Origin: Loktanella sp. UBA3435 | Lineage (GTDB): Bacteria; Pseudomonadota; Alphaproteobacteria; Rhodobacterales; Rhodobacteraceae | Length of the DNA stretch: 34,028 nucleotides | Assembly (NCBI GenBank): GCA_002378665.1 | Contig: DFSO01000040.1 | Location: 40,941 to 74,968, forward strand | Reading direction: 5' to 3' | Shown here: positions 7,545-14,945 of the stretch, one piece after another | Numbering within the stretch: the first letter of the stretch is position 1 | Layout: each line of letters starts with the position of its first letter | Notes under the pieces: model-generated | Told to the model about the DNA's origin: nothing | The model's input: only the letters and a program-made list of their open reading frames with translations | The model's database searches: none | Position numbers and translations under genes: made by a program

Positions 7545-8465
7545 GTGCAGACAACTTTAAAATCAATCGTCACATTCGAGGGCATCGGCTTGCATACCGG
7601 CCGTCCTGCGACGCTTGTTTTGCGCCCAGCCTCTGCAAATACAGGGATCGTATTTCGCCGCGTTGATGTTGATGCCGCCGACAATACATTGCCTGCGCTG
7701 TGGGACCATGTGATTGTCTCTCCGCTTAACACGCGTTTGACCAACGCCGAAGGCCTGACCGTATCTACGATCGAGCATTTGATGGCAGCCCTGTCGGGCA
7801 CTGGTGTGCATAACGTTGTGATTGATATCGACGGTCCAGAAGTGCCGATCATGGACGGTTCTTCCGCTGCATTCGTGCGCGGGATCGTGGAGGCGGGGTT
7901 AACGCTTCACGCTGCACCGCTTTATGCGATTGAGATTTTGCGCGAAGTTGAAGTTGTTGATGGGCCTGCAATGGCGCGTTTGTCACCTGCGACCAGCCTG
8001 CAAATCGAATTCAACATTGATTTTGCCGACGCGGCGATCGGGCATCAGGAAAAAACGCTGAACATGGCGAATGGCACATTTGTGCGCGAGCTGTGTGATA
8101 GTCGCACGTTCTGCCGGAGTTCCGATGTGGATGCGATGCGGGCCAATGGCTTGGCCTTGGGTGGCACGCTTGAGAATGCGGTCGTGGTTGATGGCGATCA
8201 GGTCTTGAGCCCGGGTGGTTTGCGCCATGCTGACGAGGCTGTACGCCATAAGATGCTTGATGCATTGGGTGATCTTTACACGGCTGGCGCGCCAATCATG
8301 GGCCGTTATACAGGCCAGCGTGCAGGGCATGCGATGACCAACCGCCTGTTGAAGGCCCTTTTTGCTGATCCAACCGCATGGCGTTTCACCCGTTGTGACG
8401 CAAAAATTGCCGCAAGATTACCCGGTGTTGGCGTGAGCAAGGCCGATCTTTTCGCGGTTGCATAA
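7545..8465 (+). CDS. lpxC: UDP-3-O-acyl-N-acetylglucosamine deacetylase LpxC
   Basis: Zinc-dependent deacetylase catalysing the committed step of lipid A synthesis, in the cytoplasm. The 306-residue product is of normal length. It shows GIGLHTG near the N-terminus, the metal ligand His78 in STIEHLMAA, the HKMLDALGD motif with His235 and Asp239, and the catalytic His262 in AGHAMTN. SRTFC is seen where many LpxC proteins have ARTFG. The GTG start at 7545 gives the family-typical N-terminus and has GAGG about 9 bases upstream. Position after ftsZ is the usual one in proteobacteria, though here a terminator lies between, so lpxC probably has its own promoter in 7414-7500. Confidence 0.96.
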   Translation: MQTTLKSIVTFEGIGLHTGRPATLVLRPASANTGIVFRRVDVDAADNTLPALWDHVIVSPLNTRLTNAEGLTVSTIEHLMAALSGTGVHNVVIDIDGPEVPIMDGSSAAFVRGIVEAGLTLHAAPLYAIEILREVEVVDGPAMARLSPATSLQIEFNIDFADAAIGHQEKTLNMANGTFVRELCDSRTFCRSSDVDAMRANGLALGGTLENAVVVDGDQVLSPGGLRHADEAVRHKMLDALGDLYTAGAPIMGRYTGQRAGHAMTNRLLKALFADPTAWRFTRCDAKIAARLPGVGVSKADLFAVA

Positions 8466-8501
8466 GCTTCAATGTGCAGAGTTGCGCAGGAAGTCGTCAA
8501 A

Positions 8502-8525
8502 AGGCATTTTGCCTCCGATTTTTCT
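8502..8525 (+). terminator. Possible weak terminator after lpxC
   Basis: AGGCA TTT TGCCT makes a 5-bp stem with a 3-base loop, followed by CCGA and a run of T. The stem is short and separated from the T-run, so this is a weak call. Confidence 0.3.
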
Positions 8526-8594
8526 ATGCTAGACCAAGGACAATACGCCGGAGCACGCCGCTCCAGAGCGACGTTTGAGGTGCGAGGACAGTCG

Positions 8595-9452
8595 ATGTCA
8601 GGAACCAAGGATCATTTTGGGATGACAGTAAGCCGTTTGGGCTGCGTGTTAGCGCTTGGGCTGCTTGTCGCTTGTGGTAACTTTGATCCTGCCAGCACGC
8701 CTGGTGCCTTGGAAAAATATACCGCTGCCGAGATTTTCGAGCGCGGTGAATATGAGCTGGAGCGCGGTAAACCGGCGGATGCGGCGACGTATTTCGGTGA
8801 GATCGAGCGGCTTTACCCCTATTCGGATTTCGCAAAGCGGGCATTGATCATGCAGGCCTATTCTTTCCATAAGGATAAGGATTATCCAAATAGCCGTGGT
8901 GCCGCACAGCGCTATATCGATTTTTATCCAGCGTCTGAGGATGCAGCCTATGCGCAGTATTTGCTGGCGCTGTCCTATTACGATCAGATTGATGAAATCG
9001 GCCGCGATCAAGGGCTGACGTTCCAGGCGTTGCAAGCGTTGCGTGCTGTGATTGAGCAGTATCCGGACACAGAATATGCCCGTTCGTCTATTTGGAAGTT
9101 TGATTTGGCGTTTGACCATCTGGCCGCCAAAGAGATGGAAATCGGCCGTTATTACCTGAAGCGCAAGCATTATGCAGCGGCGGTGAACCGTTTCCGTATT
9201 GTTGTCGAGGACTTCCAGACGACGTCGCATACGGCAGAAGCGTTGCACCGTTTGGTTGAGGCTTATCTATCGCTTGGCTTGACGGATGAGGCGCAAACCG
9301 CGGGTGCGATTTTGGGCCATAACTACCAATCTACGGAATGGTATGATGATAGCTATGCGCTGCTGACAGGGCAGGGACTTGAAGCGAAAACGGCCGGTGA
9401 TAACTGGCTAGCTTCGATTTACCGTCAGGTCCTGCGCGGTGAGTGGTTGTGA
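8595..9452 (+). CDS. bamD: Outer membrane assembly lipoprotein BamD
   Basis: BamD is the lipoprotein subunit of the BAM complex that inserts beta-barrel proteins into the outer membrane. The product from ATG 8595 is 285 residues, with a signal sequence and a lipobox LLVAC (lipidated Cys27), followed by tetratricopeptide-type helices: an AAEIFERGEYELERGKPADAA-like first repeat, FAKRALIMQAYSFHKDKDYPNS, AQYLLALSYYDQIDEIGRDQ and later repeats typical of the ComL/YfiO family. A GAGGA lies 6 bases upstream of this ATG. A longer frame begins at 8472, but its extra residues are not signal-like; ATG 8622 is another possible start. The lpxC-bamD-recN order is common in alphaproteobacteria. Confidence 0.93.
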   Translation: MSGTKDHFGMTVSRLGCVLALGLLVACGNFDPASTPGALEKYTAAEIFERGEYELERGKPADAATYFGEIERLYPYSDFAKRALIMQAYSFHKDKDYPNSRGAAQRYIDFYPASEDAAYAQYLLALSYYDQIDEIGRDQGLTFQALQALRAVIEQYPDTEYARSSIWKFDLAFDHLAAKEMEIGRYYLKRKHYAAAVNRFRIVVEDFQTTSHTAEALHRLVEAYLSLGLTDEAQTAGAILGHNYQSTEWYDDSYALLTGQGLEAKTAGDNWLASIYRQVLRGEWL

Positions 9453-9458
9453 TCGGGA

Positions 9459-9480
9459 GATGGGTTAAAACCCATCCTAC
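9459..9480 (-). repeat. REP-like palindrome, copy 1
   Basis: Arms GATGGGTT (9459-9466) and AACCCATC (9469-9476) surround a 2-base centre, followed by CTAC, which reads as GTAG before the palindrome on the minus strand. The 22-base unit recurs at 25377-25398 with one mismatch. A GTAG tetranucleotide beside an imperfect palindrome is the layout of REP elements handled by RAYT transposases. The repeat ends 6 bases before recN and takes the place where a ribosome binding site would be. Confidence 0.7.
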
Positions 9481-9486
9481 GCAGAC

Positions 9487-11139
9487 ATGCTTCGCCACAT
9501 AGATATCCGTGACATGCTCATTATTGATCGGTTGGAACTGTCGTTCCAGCCGGGTCTTAATGTGCTGACTGGCGAAACCGGTGCGGGAAAATCGATTCTC
9601 TTGGATAGTCTCGGATTTGTTCTGGGCTGGCGTGGCCGTGCCGAATTGGTACGTGCGGGTGCCGAACAGGGCGAGGTAACGGCGGCGTTTGATTTGCCTG
9701 CAGGCCATGCGGGTCGTGTCGTTTTGGAAGAAGCGGGTATTGAGATTGAAGATGGCGAAGTGATTTTGCGCCGTATCAACACGCGCGATGGACGTAAGAC
9801 GGCGTGGATCAATGATCGCCGTGTCAGCGGTGAAGTGCTGCGCAATCTGTCGGAAACGCTTGTTGAGTTGCACGGTCAGCATGATGATCGCGGGCTGCTC
9901 AATCCGCGTGGCCATCGCCTTATGCTGGATACCTTTGCGGGGCTTGATGCGGATATTGAGAAATGCCATGTCGCTTGGCGCGCATTGTCAGTCGCTGCAA
10001 AAGCGTTGAAGGCCGCGGAGGTCCGTGTGGCAGAGGCCCGCGCCGAGGAAGAGTATTTGCGCCATGCGGTCGCTGAGTTGGATGCGCTGATGCCATTGGC
10101 GGGCGAAGAGGCGACATTGGACACCCAGCGCCGCTTGATGCAGGCCGCCGAAAAGATCCGTTCGGATATTGTGAAGGCCCGCGAGGCGATTGGTTTGCAA
10201 GGTGCCGAGGGTGCGGTGTCGGAGGCCGTGCGCTGGTTGAACGGTGTTGCGGGCAAGGCCGAGGGCGGTTTGGATAGTGCTTTGGAAGCGCTGGAACGGG
10301 CCGCTTTGGCGTTGGACGAGGCGCAGGGCGGCGTCGAGGATTGCCTTGAGCAACTGTCCTTTAATCCGTCGGAATTGGAAGATGTTGAGGAGCGCTTGTT
10401 TGCGATCCGTGGCTTGGCGCGCAAGCATAATGTGCTGGCAGATGAGCTTGGCCCGTTTGCGGATGAGTTGCGCGCACGGCTTGGGTTGCTGGACGGAAGT
10501 ACCAAGGAATTGAAGGCCTTGCAGGGTGATGTTCAGACGGCACAAGCGGCCTATGATGCTGGCGCGGATCGGCTGACGGCGGCACGTAAGGTGGCGGCCA
10601 AGAAGCTGGATAAGGCGATGGCAGCGGAGTTGGCGCCCCTCAAAATGGAACGCGCTGTGTTTGTGACCGAAGTCGTTGCGGCGGACGCTGGACCTGAGGG
10701 GCGCGACGCGGTGGCGTTTACGGTTGCGACGAATCCGGGTGCACCTGCGGGACCGATCAACAAGATTGCTTCTGGCGGGGAACTGTCGCGGTTCCTGCTG
10801 GCGCTGAAGGTGTGTCTAACGGAAACCGACGCGGGCCTTACGATGATTTTCGACGAGATCGACCGTGGTGTCGGTGGGGCTACTGCGGATGCTGTGGGTC
10901 GTCGTTTGGCGGATTTGGCCAAGGGCGGACAGGTTTTGGTTGTCACGCACTCGCCACAAGTGGCGGCCTTGGGTGGTCATCATTGGCGTGTTGAAAAGCG
11001 GCAGACGAAGACGGAAACGCTCTCGACGGTGACGCCGCTTGATGCCGACGCACGGATCGACGAAATCGCACGGATGCTGTCGGGGGACACGATCACCGAG
11101 GCGGCACGGGCAGCGGCACGGGCGTTAATGCCGTCTTGA
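9487..11139 (+). CDS. recN: DNA repair protein RecN
   Basis: RecN is an SMC-like ATPase acting in recombinational repair of double-strand breaks. The 550-residue product has Walker A GETGAGKS (29-36), a long coiled-coil middle rich in Ala, Glu and Leu, the ABC signature SGGELS (429-434) and Walker B MIFDEIDRGVGG (Asp at about 456). The N-terminus (MLRHIDIRDMLIIDRLEL) fits the family, so the ATG at 9487 is well supported even though no clear Shine-Dalgarno is visible; a REP-like palindrome occupies that spot. In several alphaproteobacteria ligA follows recN; it does not here. Confidence 0.96.
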   Translation: MLRHIDIRDMLIIDRLELSFQPGLNVLTGETGAGKSILLDSLGFVLGWRGRAELVRAGAEQGEVTAAFDLPAGHAGRVVLEEAGIEIEDGEVILRRINTRDGRKTAWINDRRVSGEVLRNLSETLVELHGQHDDRGLLNPRGHRLMLDTFAGLDADIEKCHVAWRALSVAAKALKAAEVRVAEARAEEEYLRHAVAELDALMPLAGEEATLDTQRRLMQAAEKIRSDIVKAREAIGLQGAEGAVSEAVRWLNGVAGKAEGGLDSALEALERAALALDEAQGGVEDCLEQLSFNPSELEDVEERLFAIRGLARKHNVLADELGPFADELRARLGLLDGSTKELKALQGDVQTAQAAYDAGADRLTAARKVAAKKLDKAMAAELAPLKMERAVFVTEVVAADAGPEGRDAVAFTVATNPGAPAGPINKIASGGELSRFLLALKVCLTETDAGLTMIFDEIDRGVGGATADAVGRRLADLAKGGQVLVVTHSPQVAALGGHHWRVEKRQTKTETLSTVTPLDADARIDEIARMLSGDTITEAARAAARALMPS

Positions 11140-11182
11140 CGGCAACGCCTAGTTTGACGCCTTCCAAAAAGAGGTTTGGGAA

Positions 11183-11470
11183 ATGTTGACTGCCAAAGTA
11201 GCCAAGGAACTGGTCGAGCGGCACCTTGGGGCCGCAAATTTGAACTGGGTGGTTACTGATGCTCCACATTACGAGGGGCAAACTTGTTGGGTATTTTGCT
11301 ATCAAAGCAAAGCCTACATTGAGTCTGGAAATATTACTGATGCATTGGCTGGAAATGCGCCGCTGCTGGTTGAGCGATCAAACGGGAACGTCATTGTGCT
11401 GGGAACAGCGCAACGAATTGAATTTTACGTCGAGAACTATGAAAAATTTGGAGACCCATTCAAATCTTAA
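11183..11470 (+). CDS. Imm35/YrhB-like immunity protein
   Basis: A 95-residue soluble protein. The core WVFCYQSKAYIESGN...DALAGNAPLLVERSNG...VLGTAQRIEFYVENYEKFG matches, from memory, the pattern of the Imm35 (YrhB-type) immunity family: WVF-YxS-YxETG, LAGNAP-hhV-DG and TGTAxPhExYhxxY. Proteins of this family are predicted to neutralise polymorphic toxins, but no toxin gene lies beside it: upstream is recN, downstream a convergent flavoprotein. GAGG lies about 9 bases before the ATG. The gene is richer in A and T than its neighbours, which suggests acquisition by transfer. Its stop codon overlaps that of the convergent gene inside the tetranucleotide TTAA. Confidence is good that it is a gene, moderate for the family. 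Confidence 0.75.
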   Translation: MLTAKVAKELVERHLGAANLNWVVTDAPHYEGQTCWVFCYQSKAYIESGNITDALAGNAPLLVERSNGNVIVLGTAQRIEFYVENYEKFGDPFKS

Positions 11471-12843
11471 TTCCTCGGCGGCACTAACTTATCTGGGTTC
11501 ATAATGTTTTGCGGGTCGAGCGCTGTTTTGATCGCGCCCATGACGGACCATGCGGAGCCGTGTTCGGCCTCCATGTAGCTGCGTTTTCCCATGCCGACCC
11601 CGTGTTCGCCTGTGATTGTGCCACCCAAGGCGACGGCGCGTTTGGCCATGCGGGCGGCGAGTGCGTTGGCGATTTCGCGCTCTTCGGGATTGTCGGGATC
11701 AATGAGCAGGGCGGAGTGGAAATTGCCGTCCCCGACGTGGCCGACGATGGGGCCAGGGATGCCTGATGCGGCGATATCGGCTTTGGTTTCTAGCAGAGCC
11801 TCTGCCAACCGCGAGATCGGCACGCAGACGTCAGTGACGATGGCGAGTGCGCCTTTGCGCGAGGCGAGCATGGCGTAATAGGCTTCGTGGCGCATCTTCC
11901 ACAGGCGGTTGCGGTCCTCTAATTTCGCAGACCATTCAAAGCCTTGCGAGCCGTGCTCGGCGGCTATTTCGCCGAATGTTGCGGCGTCTTCGGCGACGGA
12001 GGCGTCGGTGCCGTGGAATTCGAGCAGCAGGTGCGGTGCATCGGCGAAACTGGCCCCAGAGTAGGCATTCACGGCGAGGGCCGCGTCATTGTCGACAAGC
12101 TCGATCCTTGCGACTTGGATGCCCATTTGGATTGTCTCGATCACGGCGTTTACCGCCCCTTCGATGGTTTCAAAAGCGCAGATTGCCGACGAGATAGCCT
12201 GCGGTTGGCCTTGGAGCTTGAGGGTGACTTCGGTGATAATGCCAAGCGTGCCCTCTGATCCGACCATGAGCGCGGTGAGGTCGTAACCTGCGGAGGATTT
12301 GCGGGCGCGCGTGCCTGTGTGGATGATCTCGCCCGAGGCCAGAACCACGGTGAGCCCCATAACGTTATCGGCCATCGTGCCGTAACGGACGGATGTTGTG
12401 CCAGAGGCGCGGGTTGCGGTCATGCCGCCAAGGGACGCGTTTGCACCGGGATCGACGGGAAAGAAGAGGCCCGTATCGCGCAGATGCGTGTTGAGCGCCT
12501 CGCGGGTGACACCAGGTTGGACTTGGACGTCCATATCGGCGGTATTCACGGCGAGGATTTTATCCATGCGCGACAGATCAATGGTGATGCCGCCTCTGGG
12601 TGCTATGCTATGGCCTTCAAGCGAGGTGCCTGTGCCCCATGGGATGATGGGGCAATTGTGGGCCGCGCAGATTTTAACAATCTGAGAGACTTCCTCGGTT
12701 GAGGTCGCATAGGCCACGGCATCGGGGGGCATTGGAGCAAAATGCGATTCTGAATGGCCGTGAAGGGCCAGATCAGACTTGGTCATAGAGAGCCTATCCC
12801 CTAGAAGGGAGGTGAGGGCGGTGATGGTGGATGCAATATTCAT
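11467..12843 (-). CDS. FAD-binding D-lactate dehydrogenase / GlcD-type oxidase
   Basis: A 458-residue flavoprotein of the FAD-linked oxidase family (FAD-binding domain at about 35-215, C-terminal oxidase domain at about 220-455). It shows PWGTGTSLEGH (68-78), PGVTREALN, DPGANASLGGM and MVGSEGTLGIITEVTLKL of the FAD domain, then VGHVGDGNFH and GTITGEHGVGMGK of the C-terminal domain. The GTSLEGH variant and the compact length resemble LDHD-like D-lactate dehydrogenases (cytochrome or quinone acceptor) more than the GlcD subunit of glycolate oxidase; no glcE or glcF is adjacent. The product would oxidise D-lactate or another D-2-hydroxyacid to the 2-oxoacid. It diverges from the chloride channel gene with only 48 bases between the starts. 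Confidence 0.85.
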   Translation of the reverse strand: MNIASTITALTSLLGDRLSMTKSDLALHGHSESHFAPMPPDAVAYATSTEEVSQIVKICAAHNCPIIPWGTGTSLEGHSIAPRGGITIDLSRMDKILAVNTADMDVQVQPGVTREALNTHLRDTGLFFPVDPGANASLGGMTATRASGTTSVRYGTMADNVMGLTVVLASGEIIHTGTRARKSSAGYDLTALMVGSEGTLGIITEVTLKLQGQPQAISSAICAFETIEGAVNAVIETIQMGIQVARIELVDNDAALAVNAYSGASFADAPHLLLEFHGTDASVAEDAATFGEIAAEHGSQGFEWSAKLEDRNRLWKMRHEAYYAMLASRKGALAIVTDVCVPISRLAEALLETKADIAASGIPGPIVGHVGDGNFHSALLIDPDNPEEREIANALAARMAKRAVALGGTITGEHGVGMGKRSYMEAEHGSAWSVMGAIKTALDPQNIMNPDKLVPPRN

Positions 12844-12891
12844 GCCATATCGTAGCGCGGCAAAGGTCGTTGCACCAGAGGCGGAGAGCGA

Positions 12892-14580
12892 ATGGCGGGG
12901 CCAGTTTTAGCGTGGATCGGGGAGGGCGTTTTGGGCGTCAAAGTGGCCTGTTTGAACGGGCTGAAGCTGATCAAAACGCGCGGGCCTTCGCAACTGCAGT
13001 TCTGGTTTATCGCGCTGGCGATTGGGATTGCCGCGGGTTTTGCCGCGCTATTTTTTCGCCTTGGGATCAATTGGATACAAGGCTTACTTTACGGAGCAAC
13101 GGATGCCGCACGGCTTGAGACAGCGGTGTCTCGGCTTGCGTGGTATCAGGTTTTGATCATTCCGATCTTGGGCGGTTTGGCGGTTGGGTTGATCTTGGAC
13201 CGGTTCACCGATGACGGGCGTGCAAGGTCGGTCAGCGACGTGATCGAGGGGGCTGCCTTAAACGAGGGCCGTGTCGCGGTGCGCCGTGGGTTTGCTTCGG
13301 CCTTGGCCAGTTTGATCACGCTTTCAACGGGTGGATCGTCTGGGCGCGAAGGGCCTGTGGTGCATTTGGCTGCCGTACTGTCGACGATAGTCTGCCGACT
13401 GATCCGCGCCAACGGGATCACGGGGCGCGATTTGCTGGGCTGTGCGGTGGCGGCTGCGGTATCAGCCAGTTTTAACGCGCCATTGGCGGGGGCTTTGTTT
13501 GCGTTGGAAGTGGTTTTGCGCCACTTTGCGGTGCACGCCTTTGCGCCGATTGTGATTGCGAGCGTGTCGGGGGCGGTGATCAACCGTTTGGCCTTTGGCG
13601 ACGTGACCGAGTTCGTCTTACCTGTGCAGAACAACCTCGCGTTTTATGTGGAATTGCCCGCGTTTCTGCTGCTGGGATTGGTTTGCGGGTTGGTGGCCTT
13701 CATCCTGATGCGGGCCGTGTTTTGGGCCGATGATCTTGGGACTGAATTGCAAAAGGCGACAGGTATTCCCCGCTATTTACGCCCTGCGGTGGCGGGGGCG
13801 TTGCTTGGCGGCTTAGCGATTTTCTGGCCGCATATTGTTGGGGTCGGTTACGAGACGATGTCGGATGCTTTGACCGGTAAAATGGTGATGCATGAGGCGA
13901 TTGTCTTTGCTGTGCTCAAGGTTGTGGCCGTTGCCATCACCTTTGGCGGGCGCATGGGGGGCGGGATATTCTCGCCCTCGCTGATGGTGGGTGCGCTGAC
14001 GGGGTTGGCGTTTGGCGCGATTGCAACAGGAATTTTTCCTAACATGTCAGGGGCTGTCACGATCTACGCATTGGCGGGGATGGGGGCGGTTGCGGCGGCA
14101 GTGCTTGGCGCGCCAATTTCGACCACGCTGATCGTGTTTGAGCTAACAGGTGACTGGCAGACCGCTATGGCGGTCATGGTGTCGGTGTCGCTCTCGACTG
14201 CTTTGGCGTCGAGCCTTGTGGATCGTTCGTTTTTCCTCACACAGCTAGAGCGCCGCAATGTGCATTTGGCCGCAGGACCGCAGGCTTACTTGCTCGCAAC
14301 CTTCCGTGTCGCCACTGTCATGCGCAAGGCAGGCAGCAAACGGGCTGCGGCTGAGGATGCGTGCTGGGAGTTGGTCGAGCAGGGCGTTTATATCGATGGA
14401 AACGCCACCCTAGAGCGGGCGATGCCGATGTTTGAAGAGGCCAACCACGCGTTTATCCCTGTGGTCACGCTGGGCGGGGATGATAGCCCGCCCGAGCTAT
14501 GGGGTGCATTGTTTCAGGTCGACGCACTTCGCGCGATGAACAAGGCCTTGGCAGCGACCGCCAAGGAGGAACATTCCTAG
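12892..14580 (+). CDS. ClC-family chloride channel/transporter
   Basis: A 562-residue polytopic inner-membrane protein of the ClC family. It carries the anion-gate motif GREGP (151-155, gating Glu153), SFNAPLAGALFALEVV (193-208), GGRMGGGIFSPSLMVGALTG in the second half, and a C-terminal soluble part (about 470-562) that looks like a degenerate CBS pair. In the E. coli antiporter the sequence after NAPLAG reads LFIIEE, where the second Glu is the internal proton acceptor; here the corresponding residues are Glu206 and Val207, the pattern of channel-type ClCs. The usual GSGIP anion motif is also replaced, by ARSVS (111-115). The ATG at 12892 has GGAG about 7 bases upstream. The stop overlaps that of the convergent DUF427 gene. 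Confidence 0.9.
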   Translation: MAGPVLAWIGEGVLGVKVACLNGLKLIKTRGPSQLQFWFIALAIGIAAGFAALFFRLGINWIQGLLYGATDAARLETAVSRLAWYQVLIIPILGGLAVGLILDRFTDDGRARSVSDVIEGAALNEGRVAVRRGFASALASLITLSTGGSSGREGPVVHLAAVLSTIVCRLIRANGITGRDLLGCAVAAAVSASFNAPLAGALFALEVVLRHFAVHAFAPIVIASVSGAVINRLAFGDVTEFVLPVQNNLAFYVELPAFLLLGLVCGLVAFILMRAVFWADDLGTELQKATGIPRYLRPAVAGALLGGLAIFWPHIVGVGYETMSDALTGKMVMHEAIVFAVLKVVAVAITFGGRMGGGIFSPSLMVGALTGLAFGAIATGIFPNMSGAVTIYALAGMGAVAAAVLGAPISTTLIVFELTGDWQTAMAVMVSVSLSTALASSLVDRSFFLTQLERRNVHLAAGPQAYLLATFRVATVMRKAGSKRAAAEDACWELVEQGVYIDGNATLERAMPMFEEANHAFIPVVTLGGDDSPPELWGALFQVDALRAMNKALAATAKEEHS

Positions 14581-14921
14581 ACCTGTTCGACAGTCACTTT
14601 TTCGTTTGTATAGAAGGCGATGTGGTCTTTTATCGCGGCCACTTCGGCCTTGGGGGTCTCGTAAGACCAGCCTACGTTTTTGATCGGCCCGCTTTTGGCT
14701 ACGATGGTGAAATAAGTGGCAGATCCTTTAAACGGACAGCTCGATGTTTGGTCGGTCTGATCAAGAAACGCCATGGCGATATCGCCGCGCGGGAAATAGA
14801 TCACTGGCGGATAGTCACCCTCGGTAAGTTCAAGCGCGTTCGTGCTTTCGCCAATCACGGCACCCGCGGCGCGGATGACCCAAGTGCCTGTTGCTGGACG
14901 AATTTTAATGTCTTGTGGCAT
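14577..14921 (-). CDS. DUF427 domain protein
   Basis: A 114-residue small soluble protein. The pattern VIYFPRGDIAM (40-50), the hallmark CPFKG (62-66) and the Trp-Tyr region NVGWSYETP (82-90) fit the DUF427 family, whose role is not firmly known. It probably folds as a single compact beta domain. The gene lies upstream of the aminopeptidase P gene on the other side of a convergent junction and is the last one transcribed in that block; its stop codon shares the tetranucleotide CTAG with the stop of the chloride channel gene. Confidence 0.85.
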   Translation of the reverse strand: MPQDIKIRPATGTWVIRAAGAVIGESTNALELTEGDYPPVIYFPRGDIAMAFLDQTDQTSSCPFKGSATYFTIVAKSGPIKNVGWSYETPKAEVAAIKDHIAFYTNEKVTVEQV

Positions 14922-14945
14922 GTTTTGTCCTTATCGCTGTGAGGG

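Noticed and set aside
11467..12843. Calling the flavoprotein the glycolate oxidase subunit GlcD
   Set aside because: No glcE or glcF neighbour, and the GTSLEGH variant and length fit LDHD-like D-lactate dehydrogenases better.
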